A DNA stretch of 64,000 bases from CAVXXB01 sp963765585. GTDB lineage: Bacteria; Calditrichota; Calditrichia; JAJRVZ01. The notes beneath the pieces were generated by a model that saw only the letters and a list, made by a program, of their open reading frames with translations, was not told the DNA's origin and searched no databases. This document shows, in pieces, positions 1 to 9,735 of this stretch (positions within the stretch are counted from its first letter, which is position 1; each line of letters starts with the position of its first letter). The position numbers and the translations under genes are program-made. The stretch is taken from positions 214,734 through 278,733 of the forward strand of contig CAVXXB010000010.1 of NCBI GenBank assembly GCA_963765585.1, written 5' to 3'.

Positions 1-2
1 AT

Positions 3-800
3 CTGCAATTTTATTCTCCGGAGAATGAAAAGGGGCGGGTACTTGCCACTGCCGGGATAATGAATGGTTTGTTTCTGGTCCTGGGTTCAATTGTTTATTA
101 TCTATTTGTGGTGGAGTTATCCCTGTCTGCAGCGGTCATCTTTTTTGTCATGGGTATTATTACATTTCTGGCGGTTTGTTATGTAATTGCCATTATCCCG
201 GAATATTTTGTCCGGTTTACAATCTGGTTGCTAACCAATACCCTATACCGGATAAAAATAATCGGTGATGAGCATGTGCCATATCGTGGCCCGGCCCTTC
301 TAATTGCCAATCATGTTACATTTTTGGATTCATTTTTTATTGGCGCGACTATTCAAAGATTTGTCCGGTTCCTGATGCACCATGATTATTACAAACTTCC
401 GGTCATGAACCGGTTCTTTAAACTTATGTTTGCCATAGATATTTATCCTGAAGCAGGTCATGAATCTGTGGCAAAGAGTCTGCAAAAGGCAAAGGAAGAA
501 TTAAAAGCAGGCCATGTGGTTTGTATCTTCCCGGAAGGGAAACTAACCAGAGATGGAAATTTAAATGAATTCCGGCCGGGATTTGAGACCGTAATGAAAG
601 ATTTGGACTGTCCCATTATTCCCATCTATATGCATAATGTGTGGGGAAGCATATTCAGTTGGGAAGGGGGCAGGGTATTAAAGAAATGGCCGAAGAAAAT
701 ACCATATCCCATCACCATTGAGTATGGAAAACCATTAGCCCCGGACACAAAAGCTGCGGAAGCGCAGGTTATTGTAAAATCTATGAGTGATAAATATTAG
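3..800 (+). CDS. MFS transporter / PlsC-type acyltransferase fusion, 5' end outside window
   Basis: The reading frame is open from base 3, so the apparent ATG at 60 is probably internal. The residues before it (SPENEKGRVLATAGIMNG) resemble the last transmembrane part of LplT-like MFS lysophospholipid transporters, which are often fused to acyltransferases (Aas-like). Two hydrophobic segments follow, then a PlsC domain. This has the NHVTFLD motif (HX4D catalytic pair) and FPEG substrate-binding block of glycerolipid acyltransferases. Known role of the family: transfer of an acyl chain to a lysophospholipid or glycerol-phosphate at the inner membrane. The C-terminus is complete. The fusion is inferred from about 20 residues only; a stand-alone 246-residue PlsC starting at 60 is the alternative. 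Confidence 0.75.
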   Translation: MQFYSPENEKGRVLATAGIMNGLFLVLGSIVYYLFVVELSLSAAVIFFVMGIITFLAVCYVIAIIPEYFVRFTIWLLTNTLYRIKIIGDEHVPYRGPALLIANHVTFLDSFFIGATIQRFVRFLMHHDYYKLPVMNRFFKLMFAIDIYPEAGHESVAKSLQKAKEELKAGHVVCIFPEGKLTRDGNLNEFRPGFETVMKDLDCPIIPIYMHNVWGSIFSWEGGRVLKKWPKKIPYPITIEYGKPLAPDTKAAEAQVIVKSMSDKY

Positions 801-922
801 CCATTCTTGCTTTCATAATTTTCAATTTGTATATTATTTCACAACGAACCCCTTGTAATTTTATGACCTCAATGAGTTACATTTATACATCCTTAATAAT
901 CCCATAATCATAGGAGCATGTT

Positions 923-1876
923 ATGTTAAACAAAATTGGTTTAATTGGTGGCGGTAATATTGGTGGGGTATTAATGCAGGAAATTGTACAGCGTCAACTG
1001 GCACGTGAAGTCGCTTTGGTTGATATCAAAGAACCTGATCTGGCAAAGGGAAAAGCCCTTGATATTGCAGAAGGTTCGGCTACGATTGGTAAAGATATTG
1101 CCTGTGTTGGCGGCAAAGAATATGATGTAATTGAAGGTGCGGATTTGGTGATAAATACGGCCGGTGTGCCACGTACTACGCGTCCGGATGGTACGATTCC
1201 TACGCGTGAAGAATTACTGGCAACAAATTTAAAAATTACCGATGCTGTTTCTGAAGGAATTAAAAAATATTGTCCGAATGCATTTATCGTTTCCGTGGCA
1301 AATCCTCTTGATGCAATCGTATATCGACTCTATAAAAACCTGAATTCTCCAAAGAATAAACTGATGGGTATGGCCGGTGCACTGGATTCGGCCCGGTATC
1401 GTCATTTTATCGCATGGGAAACTGGCATTTCTGTAGAAAATGTAACCGCAATGGTTCTTGGTGGTCATGGTGATACCATGCTTCCCATTCGCAGTGCATG
1501 TCGCATTGGCGGAATGCCGGTTGAGAAATTTGTCAAACCGGATCGTCTGGCAGAAATTGAATCCAGAACAAAAAAAGCCGGTGGTGAAGTTGTAAAATTA
1601 CTCGGTTCCGGTTCTGCATTTGTTTCACCGGCCTGGGGTGCCCTGGAAATGGTCGAAGCGATTGCCTATGATAAGAAAAAAATTGTGCCGTCATGTGTTC
1701 TGCTCACGGGTGAATACGGTGTGGATGGACTCTTTATAGGTGTGCCTGCAATACTCGGTAAAAATGGTGTCGAAAAAGTGATTGAAATTGATATGACCGC
1801 CGAAGAAAAAGATGCCTTTAAAAATTCAGTGGCTGCAGTGCAAAAAACCGTCGATGAAGTAAATGCTATGTCTTGA
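923..1876 (+). CDS. mdh: malate dehydrogenase (LDH-like, NAD-dependent)
   Basis: Oxidises malate to oxaloacetate with NAD+, in the cytoplasm. The N-terminal Rossmann motif GLIGGGNIGG is followed by an acidic residue (VALVDIKE) that selects NAD. The catalytic His is His182 in GGHGDT, and NPLD follows at about 127. Length (317) is normal for the family. The start is supported by AGGAG about 7 bases upstream. Oddity: the mobile substrate loop (residues 82-98) reads AGVPRTTRPDGTIPTREELL. It is several residues longer than the usual PRKPGMSRDDL, although arginines remain on both sides. Its product is the substrate of the Na+-pumping decarboxylase at 10-13 kb. Confidence 0.92.
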   Translation: MLNKIGLIGGGNIGGVLMQEIVQRQLAREVALVDIKEPDLAKGKALDIAEGSATIGKDIACVGGKEYDVIEGADLVINTAGVPRTTRPDGTIPTREELLATNLKITDAVSEGIKKYCPNAFIVSVANPLDAIVYRLYKNLNSPKNKLMGMAGALDSARYRHFIAWETGISVENVTAMVLGGHGDTMLPIRSACRIGGMPVEKFVKPDRLAEIESRTKKAGGEVVKLLGSGSAFVSPAWGALEMVEAIAYDKKKIVPSCVLLTGEYGVDGLFIGVPAILGKNGVEKVIEIDMTAEEKDAFKNSVAAVQKTVDEVNAMS

Positions 1877-1893
1877 TTAAACGGAGGTAAATG

Positions 1894-2571
1894 ATGGCAA
1901 AACTGACCTATTTCAGCCATTCGGCATGGCAGATAGAAACCAACGGCCATGTGATCCTTATTGATCCGTTTTTAGATGATAATCCGACATCACCGGTAAA
2001 AGCTAAAGATGTTACTGCCGACTTCATTATAGTCACCCATGCACACGGGGATCATATTGGTGATACAATTCCAATCGCGAAGGCATGCGGTGCCACTGTC
2101 ATTTCAAATTTTGAAATTGCCAATTGGTGCGGCGCTCAGGGCGTTACAGCCCATCCACTTCATATTGGTGGAAAAGCCAAATTTCCGTTTGGAGTAGTCA
2201 AACTAACCCAGGCTTTCCATGGATCATCATTTCCTGATGGCAGTTATGGCGGCATGCCTGCCGGCGTTTTGATTATGATTGAGGGTAAAACCATCTATCA
2301 TTCGGGCGATACTGGTTTATTTGGAGATATGAAATTAATTGCCGAAATGCATCCGATAGATGTCGCCATTCTTCCAATTGGTGATAATTTTACTATGTGT
2401 GTGGAAGATGCCGTCAAGGCCGTTGAATTTCTGAGTCCGAAACTGGTAATACCGATGCACTATAAAACCTTTGACCTCATCGATGCGGATCCACAGAAAT
2501 TTATTGAAATTGTCAAAAAAACCGGTGTTGATGCTCAGGTGGTCGACTATGGCAAATCCATAGAAGTTTAG
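1894..2571 (+). CDS. UPF0173 metal-dependent hydrolase (metallo-beta-lactamase fold)
   Basis: A single-domain metallo-beta-lactamase-fold protein of the UPF0173/YtkL type. It has the metal motif HAHGDH near residue 50, a later HSGD block and a C-terminal PMHY. The substrate of this family is not established. Two ATGs are adjacent (1891 and 1894). GGAGGT at 1883-1888 is only 2 bases from the first and 5 from the second, so 1894 is preferred. It follows mdh by about 15 bases and is probably co-transcribed with it. Confidence 0.88.
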   Translation: MAKLTYFSHSAWQIETNGHVILIDPFLDDNPTSPVKAKDVTADFIIVTHAHGDHIGDTIPIAKACGATVISNFEIANWCGAQGVTAHPLHIGGKAKFPFGVVKLTQAFHGSSFPDGSYGGMPAGVLIMIEGKTIYHSGDTGLFGDMKLIAEMHPIDVAILPIGDNFTMCVEDAVKAVEFLSPKLVIPMHYKTFDLIDADPQKFIEIVKKTGVDAQVVDYGKSIEV

Positions 2572-2579
2572 AGCCAAAG

Positions 2580-2734
2580 ACTAATCCACAGAGAACACAG
2601 AGTGGTAAAAATTAGAGATGAGAGATTAGTAATTAGTTATTTGTTATTTGGAACTGGGAACTTGGAATTTGGCAGAATTGAGAGTTAATCTCAAATGCCG
2701 GATTCCTAATTCCTAATTCCTAATTTGTGCCTCT
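2580..2734. repeat. intergenic period-9 inverted repeat enclosing heptamer repeats
   Basis: CACAGAGAACACAGAG at the left and GTGCCTCTGTG at the right form imperfect inverted arms. Between them lie degenerate 7-base repeats (for example ATTCCTA three times near 2702-2724). The same arrangement recurs in many gaps of this window. No coding potential is seen. Confidence 0.6.
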
Positions 2735-2755
2735 GTGATTATAAAGAGTGACTTA

Positions 2756-3529
2756 ATGGATAGCTATGAGTTAAAAAATTTAAAACAACATTGCTTTGAC
2801 CTGGCATACTATTTTTTCAATATTAATCAAATAAAAACAGATCAATTCTCGAGCAAACATTATTCATACTGGTTGCATCTTGCTTCGAGCATAGAAGAAC
2901 TGCAGCTTGATCTTGGCCATATTGGATTTGGCCCCGCAGGTCTGTTAGATCTGTCCCAACCGTTATTTGCCGAAGCCGGGCGAAGAAATGCTGAAATTGT
3001 AAAATCACTGGTTATCTTTAATCTGATTTGGCACACCTTTGAGAATTTAAAATCTAATCAATTTCCTGATGAAAACCAGGATCATCTACAAAAACTCTCC
3101 CAATTTTTGGATGACACTTATCATGCATTCAAAAATCTGATATATTATAATGATATCGTCGCCGATTTAAAAAGAATGGTCCGTAAATCTAAAATTCTGG
3201 ACCACAAACAGGTCCTTCATCATATTACCCACGAAAAAAGATCTTCTGTTGGAATTTCAATCGTTTACCGCATTAAAAATTATTTTGCGCATTGTGCCTA
3301 TCAGTTTCCATTGGGCAGTGATCCCACCGGGCAGGTGGCAATTGACCCGGAAATTATTGATTTGAGCTCCAGGGTACTGTTACTAACCATGCAAATGATC
3401 ATGTTGCCGTATTTTGAGGAAAATTCAAATTTGTCAATTAATTGCTGGTGGTTTGCAGATGAACCGAAGCGAAAGATTCCTGTCCATGCTTTTTTAAGAA
3501 CCGTACATTTAAAACATAGAAATGACTGA
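2756..3529 (+). CDS. hypothetical protein, possible HEPN-type helical domain
   Basis: About 257 residues, mostly alpha-helical by composition, with no signal peptide or membrane segment. Arg172 to His179 in RIKNYFAH resembles the RX4-6H signature of HEPN domains (compare the common RLRNxxAH form), and hydrophobic helices flank it. HEPN proteins include RNases and toxin partners, but no nucleotidyltransferase or antitoxin neighbour is present, so function is open. The GTG at 2735 is an alternative start; ATG 2756 was chosen because what follows reads as a normal N-terminus. The last three codons and the TGA stop lie inside the left end of a MITE-like repeat (3519-3648), so the C-terminus may be shortened or replaced by that insertion. 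Confidence 0.6.
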   Translation: MDSYELKNLKQHCFDLAYYFFNINQIKTDQFSSKHYSYWLHLASSIEELQLDLGHIGFGPAGLLDLSQPLFAEAGRRNAEIVKSLVIFNLIWHTFENLKSNQFPDENQDHLQKLSQFLDDTYHAFKNLIYYNDIVADLKRMVRKSKILDHKQVLHHITHEKRSSVGISIVYRIKNYFAHCAYQFPLGSDPTGQVAIDPEIIDLSSRVLLLTMQMIMLPYFEENSNLSINCWWFADEPKRKIPVHAFLRTVHLKHRND

Positions 3530-3648
3530 AAAATGTAATAAATACTTCAATTTTGTCACCCTGAATTTATTTCAGGGTCTATATTAAAGCGATTCTGAAC
3601 TAGTTCAAAATGACGTTAAGGTAAATATAATCATTTTTAAGAAGCATC
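3519..3648. mobile_element. MITE-like element, copy 1
   Basis: Non-coding unit of about 130 bp. It has imperfect 17-base terminal inverted repeats (GAAATGACTGAAAAATG against CATTTTTAAGAAGCATC). Two internal hairpins follow: CACCCTGAA...TTCAGGGTC, and ATTCTGAACTAGTTCAAAAT. Related copies lie at 4437-4566 and 31145-31273, and a diverged one at 46552-46642. It overlaps the stop codon of the preceding gene. Confidence 0.65.
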
Positions 3649-3705
3649 AACATAATTAGAAAATGGGGTGATTTTTATCCACACCGTTTTTCGGAAAGGA
3701 TATTT

Positions 3706-4191
3706 ATGCAAAACATAAAAAGCCGCCGGAATGATAGATTAATAAAGCAAAAAAATAATGATGTCTATTTTGAAAAATTAAAAATAACTGAACCAACTCT
3801 GTGCCAGGAATGTGGTGCGTTATATATTAAAGGTCGCTGGACCTGGGAAAAATCCGATAGAAAAGCCCATGAATCTACTTGCCCGGCATGTAAAAGAATT
3901 GCCGATAATTATCCTGCTGGTACCATCGAATTAAGCGGTACATTTTTTAATGAACACAAAACTGAAATATTGAATTTAGTCACAAATATAGAGGATCAGG
4001 AAAAGAAGGCGCATGCATTAGAGAGAATTATGCATACAAAGTCCACCGGTGGCCGCACAATTATTACGACCACGGGTGTTCATCTTGCCCGCAGGATTGG
4101 TGAAGCGATTTCACGTTCATATAAAGGGAATTATTCGTTCCAATACCTGGATGCAGAAAAAGGTATCCGCGTGCAGTGGGATCGGGACTGA
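3706..4191 (+). CDS. BCAM0308-like zinc-ribbon protein
   Basis: A 161-residue soluble protein. Residues 33-36 (CQEC) and a later CPAC form a four-cysteine zinc ribbon. The C-terminal part (about 110-161) has a short alpha/beta segment. The layout resembles the BCAM0308 family, a small group near Nmd3-like zinc proteins with no firm function. GGAAAGGATATTT precedes the ATG. Family assignment is from memory of the pattern and is moderate. Confidence 0.55.
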   Translation: MQNIKSRRNDRLIKQKNNDVYFEKLKITEPTLCQECGALYIKGRWTWEKSDRKAHESTCPACKRIADNYPAGTIELSGTFFNEHKTEILNLVTNIEDQEKKAHALERIMHTKSTGGRTIITTTGVHLARRIGEAISRSYKGNYSFQYLDAEKGIRVQWDRD

Positions 4192-4731
4192 TACATCCTG
4201 AAATAAAAGCTAACCTGACGGCAGGTCAGAATTCAAGGTGACCTATAGGCAATTCTCAGAAATAGGGTGTTGAGAAAAATACGGACTGTAGCCCCTGCAG
4301 CCGCTCCTGCTTGTATGTCAGAATAATAAAAATGTGCGTCATTCCCCATAATTATGTAAATTCTATTTTATGTATTATTTGCGGTTTCTGTCTTTAAATG
4401 GTATTGTATTGGCAATTAATAGCAAATAACTAATAAGAAACTTCTGATAAATGTAATAAATACTTGAATTTCGTCACCCTGAATTTTTTTCAGGGTCTAT
4501 TTAAAGCGATTCTGAAACAAGTTCAGAATGACGCTAAGGTAAATATTATTATTTTTCAGATGTCTCTAATAAATATTTATTTTGCGCACTTTACTTCTCC
4601 TCTGCGTGCTTTGCGGTAAATATAGTATATATTCACCGAGTCAATACAGAACCTTCTCCGCAAAGTACCTGGTGGTAAGTCATCCAGACGAAAAGACAAT
4701 CTAAATATTCAAATGAATCAGGAGTCGGAAA
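4192..4731. repeat. 540-bp gap with a MITE-like copy
   Basis: No gene is seen. It holds the MITE-like copy at 4437-4566, short GC-rich inverted pieces near 4285-4310, and an AT-rich stretch leading to the M1 peptidase. A purine-rich GGAG (4721-4724) provides the ribosome site for ATG 4732. Confidence 0.6.
4437..4566. mobile_element. MITE-like element, copy 2
   Basis: About 130 bp and closely related to the copies at 3519 and 31145. Ends are GAAACTTCTGATAAATG and ATTTTTCAGATGTCTC. The same two internal hairpins are present (CCCTGAA/TTCAGGG and TTCTGAA/TTCAGAA). TA-rich triplets flank both ends. Confidence 0.65.
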
Positions 4732-6643
4732 ATGTACCGCGTCCGTTTTTTTATGTCTGTTATCATATACACCTTCGTAATGTTAAATATCATTCATGCG
4801 CAATTTACAATGCAGGATTATCCATTAAATATCCGCAAAGCCTATGAAGAGGGCACGCGGTCTGAAGATGGCAAACCGGGACAGGCATATTGGATCAATA
4901 GATCAGAATATGATATAAAAGTAACCATTGTGCCATCCCGATTTTTACTCAAGGGCAGTGCCGAAATAAAATATTATAACAATAGTCCTGATACCCTCCA
5001 TAAAATAGTAATGCGTCTCTATCCCGATTTGTTTAAAAAAGGCGCGCTCCGGGATTTTGCTTTAGATCCTGATGATATTAATGATGGCGTGCTGATATCA
5101 TTCCTTTCAGTTGACGGCGATGAGATCGATGTGGATCTGAATCCCTCTTCCGTGACACGAAAAGGAACAAATATGATAATTAACCTGGATGCGCCATCTG
5201 GATCCGGGAGATGATATAGAGATCGGAATTGACTGGCGTTATTATCTGGCAAAGAACAGTCCCGTCAGAACCGGTGCATATAGCGATTCGGCTATTTTTG
5301 TCGCTTACTGGTACCCGCAAATTGCCGTATACGATGATATTGACGGCTGGGATATGATTGATTATAGCGGAACAGTTGAATTCTATAATGATATTAACGA
5401 CTATCAGGTTGAAATTACAGCTCCCGGGAATTACCTGGTCTGGGCAACCGGTGAGTTACAGAATGCCGGTGAGATTCTGTCGGATGCAGTACTGGAACGG
5501 TTGGAAAAAGCAAAACTGTCAGATGAAGTCATCCAACTGGTAAATAGTGATGATCTGGCTTCCGGATCACATTTTGCTAATGGCGATCCACACACATGGG
5601 TGTATACGGCTCAGAATACGCCTGACTTCAGTTTTGCGACCTCATCCTATTTTTTATGGGATGCTACCAGTACTATCGTTGACTATAGTCAGAATCGGCG
5701 TGTGCTAGTACATGCGGCTTATCCCCCTGAATCACCGGATTTTCATGAAGTGGCGCAGATAAGTAAAGAGACGTTAGAATTGATGTCGTTTAAATTCCCT
5801 GGCGTGGCGTATCCCTATCCCACTATGACCGCCTTCAATCGGCCCGGAAGCACACGTGGCGGCGGCATGGAATTTCCCATGATGATCAATGACGGATCTC
5901 ATAGTTCCAGATCGGGAACCGTTGGTCTGACCATACACGAAATTGCCCATACCTACTTTCCATTCTACATGGGAACCAATGAACGTAAATACTCCTTTAT
6001 GGATGAGGGATGGGCCCATATGTTTCCCTTTGTCATCAAACAGTTTCTTGAACCGGCATCAGATCCGGTAAATTCTTCACTCAAGGCCTATACCGCCCGG
6101 GCAGGGCTGGAGTCTGAATTACCCATGATGATTCCTTCAAACTCGCTTGGCAGGGCATCTTACCGTACAGCGGCATACAACAGACCCGGAATCGCATACT
6201 ACATATTACGGGAAACGCTTGGCCCGGAGATATTTGATAAAGCACTCAAAGAATTCATTCATCGCTGGCATGGTAAGCATCCCATACCCAACGATTTCTT
6301 CTATACCTTTAACCAGGTTGCCGGAGAAGATTTGTCGTGGTTTTGGAAACCCTGGTTTTTTGAACATGGTTATCCTGACCTGGCAATCTCAAACGTCGTA
6401 ATGGATGAACAAAATGTCACGGTGCGGATAAAAAAAGAAGGGAAATTGCCAATCCCTGTTCAATTGACAGCCTATTTTTCCGATGCCACAAAAGAAGTGG
6501 TTACCCGTCCGGCTTCTGTCTGGCGGGAGGGCAACCCGGAACTAACCATAGAGATCCCAATAAAAAGTGACCTGACCCAATTGGAATTGGGAAATGGCCA
6601 CATTCCCGATGTAAACCGGGCTAACGATATATACATCCCCTGA
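4732..6643 (+). CDS. secreted M1-family metallopeptidase, one frameshift near 5190-5205
   Basis: Gluzincin aminopeptidase-like protein, about 636 residues once one extra base is removed. Residues 1-23 are a signal peptide ending at HAQ. The N-terminal beta domain is followed by the catalytic core: GGGMEFP in place of the GXMEN exopeptidase motif, HEIAH, and a second zinc Glu 18 residues later (SFMDEGW), all intact. The first segment (4732-5214) and the second (open from before 5189) overlap in two frames. Removing one base in the GCCATCTGG region joins INLDAP to LDPGDDIEI. Conservation on both sides argues for a sequencing error or a very recent lesion. It probably works in the periplasm or outside the cell. 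Confidence 0.82.
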
Positions 6644-6663
6644 TATCAAGATATTGAAATAGA

Positions 6664-8718
6664 ATGAACCTTCCTGATTTCGATTTATGCAAAATAATAA
6701 GCTACCTGATTTCTGAAGAAAGAACCGGATTAGAAATTGAGGACCGGTTCCAAAATTCCTCAAATGTACCGGAAAGAATTAATGCGGCATTTCTTCTAAG
6801 CCTATCCGTATCAACAAAAGAACTGCAATCAAAGGCATTACAGTATTTGCATAGCAGTCTCGCATCGAATGAGGCTTCCGGTTTAGCCGAATTTTATCTT
6901 GAAGCACTCGCACGATTACAAGCAGAATTCTCAGACCATCGCCAAAAAAATCCTGAGTTTAACCAGAATATCCTGACTGCAGTTGAAGCAATTAAAGCAG
7001 ATACATCCCCGTCAAATATTCAGGAAAAACTCTGGCAATTATTTTTTCCTTCTGCAGTCAATATTATTGGTGATGAGTCCCGGGCGATCTCTGATCTCAG
7101 AGATAAGCGCAAAGTTACCAATATTAAAAAAAATCCGGACCCCATTAGTAAACCAGGAAGCGAAATATTATTTACCTCAAATATATTGTTAAGTATTCCT
7201 TTGAATATGGATGACCTTAGCCAATTAGAACTTGGTCCTGAGATTTTACAGCATTTAAAAACTAACCGGACTGAAAAACAAAAATTTTGGTACGATCATC
7301 CCATTCCCCTGGGTATCTCTCCCGATAAAAATGAGGTGCTTTATGGTATCCATGGTTTGGATCAGGCAGTCGAATTTGAACGGGCCAGAAATAATCTGAT
7401 GCCCGATGAAAAGGTTACCTGTGTTCTTTCTGCCTCGGTCACACATGATAGTCTGCATAAAATTGCAAAACAGTATATCGAAAATGAGTTTAAACATCAT
7501 GGTAAATTAAAGAATCTGGATGTATATGTTTTTACCGAATCCGAGACTGATAAAATAATATCTGATATCCTCATTCCGGCCGCGAAACATTATTTGGATT
7601 TAGAATTGGAGGAATCTGATTTTGCCATGTTTGGTGTGGATGGGGAATATGGCCGTCATTATAGTTTTTTGAAAGCGGTTTCTGCTTATTGGCAGGTACT
7701 AATAGATCCTGAAAAGAAGGCGACGTTTAAAATAGATCTCGATCAGGTTTTTCCTCAGGATAATTTAGTGGAAGAAAGCGGATATTCTGCATTCGAGCAT
7801 TTTATTTCCGATTTATGGGGTGCAGCCGGCACTGATAACAATGGCAGGGATGTGACACTGGGCATGATTGCCGGTGCATTGGTCAATGAAAAAGATATTT
7901 CAAAGTCACTGTTTACCCCGGATATACCAATCCCGAAAGAACCACTGCAACCACCAGAACAGGTCTTCTATAGTAAACTGCCGCAGGCCATATCAACCCA
8001 GGCAGAAATGATGACAAGATATGATAGTGCAGATCTGGATGGTCGTCATTCCTGTCTGCAACGGGTGCATGTAACCGGTGGAACGAATGGTATATTGATA
8101 AATTCTTTAAGAAAATTTATGCCATTTACGCCCTCATTCTTTGGCCGGGCGGAGGATCAGGCGTATATCATGTCGGCAATAAATGATGAATCAATGAAAA
8201 TGGCGTACCTCCATAAACCGGGTTTGATAATGCGCCATGATAAAGAATCTTTTGCCGGGGAGGTTATAGCTGCAAATAAAGTTGGCAAGATGATCGGTGA
8301 TTATATCCGGATCATTTATTTCTCAGCCTATGCCAGATTGCTTGACCCCCAACTCAACCGTATTAAAGAATTCCTGGATCCCTTTACCGGTGGCTTTATC
8401 TCTTATATACCAATGACAGTGGTTTATTTGAGATTGGCTCTCCAGGTGGCAGATTTATTTCAAAATAAGGACAAAGATACAGCAGTAAATTTTATTACAG
8501 ATGGAACCCGTCGGATTAGTGATGCTGTTCACTTTGCAAAAGATAGTGACAAAGGGATGACAGCAGTATATGAGACTGAATTATCAGGCTGGAAATATTA
8601 TTATCAGATATTATCGGCCATTGAAGATGGGCTTGAGAATGGTGATGATTTTGCACAAGAGCTAAAGAGTCGGGCAAGTTCCATATGTGAGAAATGCCAG
8701 CTGAAAAATCGGAACTGA
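6664..8718 (+). CDS. large soluble protein, possible GT-A-like glycosyltransferase
   Basis: 684 residues, no signal peptide or membrane segment. The N-terminal 120 residues are helical and repeat-like. The middle (about 230-350) looks alpha/beta, with an acidic IDLDQVFPQ segment reminiscent of a DXD metal-nucleotide site. It is followed by TGGTNGILINSLR and a FGRAEDQAY segment near 490-510, where GT-A transferases often carry an acidic catalytic patch. The C-terminus is helical. No close family is recognised, and the glycosyltransferase idea is inference from these short patterns. It starts 20 bases after the M1 peptidase stop on the same strand. Confidence 0.5.
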   Translation: MNLPDFDLCKIISYLISEERTGLEIEDRFQNSSNVPERINAAFLLSLSVSTKELQSKALQYLHSSLASNEASGLAEFYLEALARLQAEFSDHRQKNPEFNQNILTAVEAIKADTSPSNIQEKLWQLFFPSAVNIIGDESRAISDLRDKRKVTNIKKNPDPISKPGSEILFTSNILLSIPLNMDDLSQLELGPEILQHLKTNRTEKQKFWYDHPIPLGISPDKNEVLYGIHGLDQAVEFERARNNLMPDEKVTCVLSASVTHDSLHKIAKQYIENEFKHHGKLKNLDVYVFTESETDKIISDILIPAAKHYLDLELEESDFAMFGVDGEYGRHYSFLKAVSAYWQVLIDPEKKATFKIDLDQVFPQDNLVEESGYSAFEHFISDLWGAAGTDNNGRDVTLGMIAGALVNEKDISKSLFTPDIPIPKEPLQPPEQVFYSKLPQAISTQAEMMTRYDSADLDGRHSCLQRVHVTGGTNGILINSLRKFMPFTPSFFGRAEDQAYIMSAINDESMKMAYLHKPGLIMRHDKESFAGEVIAANKVGKMIGDYIRIIYFSAYARLLDPQLNRIKEFLDPFTGGFISYIPMTVVYLRLALQVADLFQNKDKDTAVNFITDGTRRISDAVHFAKDSDKGMTAVYETELSGWKYYYQILSAIEDGLENGDDFAQELKSRASSICEKCQLKNRN

Positions 8719-8749
8719 TTTCAGGATGAGGCAGAGTTCTTTTCTTTAT

Positions 8750-8767
8750 CCCAGGATTAATCCTGGG
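8750..8767. repeat. 18-bp perfect palindrome
   Basis: CCCAGGATTAATCCTGGG is fully self-complementary and lies 32 bases after the stop of the preceding gene. It has no T-run, so a classic Rho-independent terminator is not supported. It could still stop or stabilise the transcript end. Confidence 0.5.
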
Positions 8768-8814
8768 GTAAGAAGGATAACGTGTAGACCACTAATTCTA
8801 CTACGATCAAAAAA

Positions 8815-9735
8815 ATGCAAATAATTACCGATGACATTGAATTTTTAACAACAATATACCCGCAGAACAAACCGGTAACGCCGATATCAAATACGGCTGA
8901 ACTGTTGCTCCATCCATCCACCATATCCGATATATTTTCTCAGAATAAAATTTATACTGCTCAAATCTCAAACGAAACATTTTGGAATTGTTTGTGTGCC
9001 GTTAAAGTCGCATCAGAGTCACATCTGAAAATTCTTGCCGGGAATTTACAAAAAGAAATAACACTGCCAGACAAACTATTGATTGTTGCCGATGAGGGAG
9101 ATGGATTTATCGGATATAAAAATCGCAGGTGGATAGCCGACTCCGGAAATCTGCATGTAACTGCATTTTTTAAGCCGCATTTAGAGATCCCGCAATTTGC
9201 CACCGGCTTTACCATCGTTTCAGTTGTTTCGATTCTGCAAACCCTGGATTTGATCACAGAATTAAAAGGCCGGGCCGGTGTGCGTTGGGTAAACGATATT
9301 GTTGTTGACAATAAGAAAATCGGTGGGGTCTTAAGCCGAACCCAGGTACAAGGTAAACTGGTTGAAAATGCTTCTTTGGGAATTGGTCTTAATGTGGCGT
9401 CCCGCCCGGATGTACCATCCGATATTTTTGTCCCGGAGATAACACATATTGCTGCTTTCACCGGGACCTCTCCCCAGTGGGTGTTCCGGACGCTGATAAC
9501 AAAACTGCAGGAAAATTATAATCTGCTTATAAATGGCGATTATGATACTTTATGGAATTTTTATATACAACGATCAGTGATGATTGGGCGGGATATATCG
9601 GTTTATTCGGATCCGGATATCGGCCATTCAGAATTAATGGTGAAGGGAAGAGTTGAACGTATCGGACGCAATCTCGAAATATTTCTGCGAGGAAAAACCG
9701 AGCCGGTTATTAAGGGCAGGGTGGTCTTGCATTAA
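8815..9735 (+). CDS. birA: biotin-protein ligase
   Basis: Attaches biotin to a lysine of a carrier domain using ATP. The catalytic BPL/LplA domain shows GNLHVTAFF, VRWVNDIVVDNKKIGGVL (the KWPND...KIGGIL signature) and GIGLNV, with a C-terminal beta domain (about 255-306). There is no N-terminal DNA-binding domain, so it is not a BirA-type repressor. The usual GRGRRGR adenylate loop is replaced by GDGFIGYKNRRW, a notable deviation. The biotin-dependent oxaloacetate decarboxylase genes follow about 300 bases downstream, and OadA (Lys574) is its likely substrate. The first 100 residues are divergent. Confidence 0.8.
   Translation: MQIITDDIEFLTTIYPQNKPVTPISNTAELLLHPSTISDIFSQNKIYTAQISNETFWNCLCAVKVASESHLKILAGNLQKEITLPDKLLIVADEGDGFIGYKNRRWIADSGNLHVTAFFKPHLEIPQFATGFTIVSVVSILQTLDLITELKGRAGVRWVNDIVVDNKKIGGVLSRTQVQGKLVENASLGIGLNVASRPDVPSDIFVPEITHIAAFTGTSPQWVFRTLITKLQENYNLLINGDYDTLWNFYIQRSVMIGRDISVYSDPDIGHSELMVKGRVERIGRNLEIFLRGKTEPVIKGRVVLH

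Noticed and set aside
5189..5214. TGA in the M1 peptidase as selenocysteine
   Set aside because: The continuation is in another frame and the position is not near any catalytic residue.
8750..8767. Rho-independent terminator
   Set aside because: Perfect palindrome but no T-run on either side.
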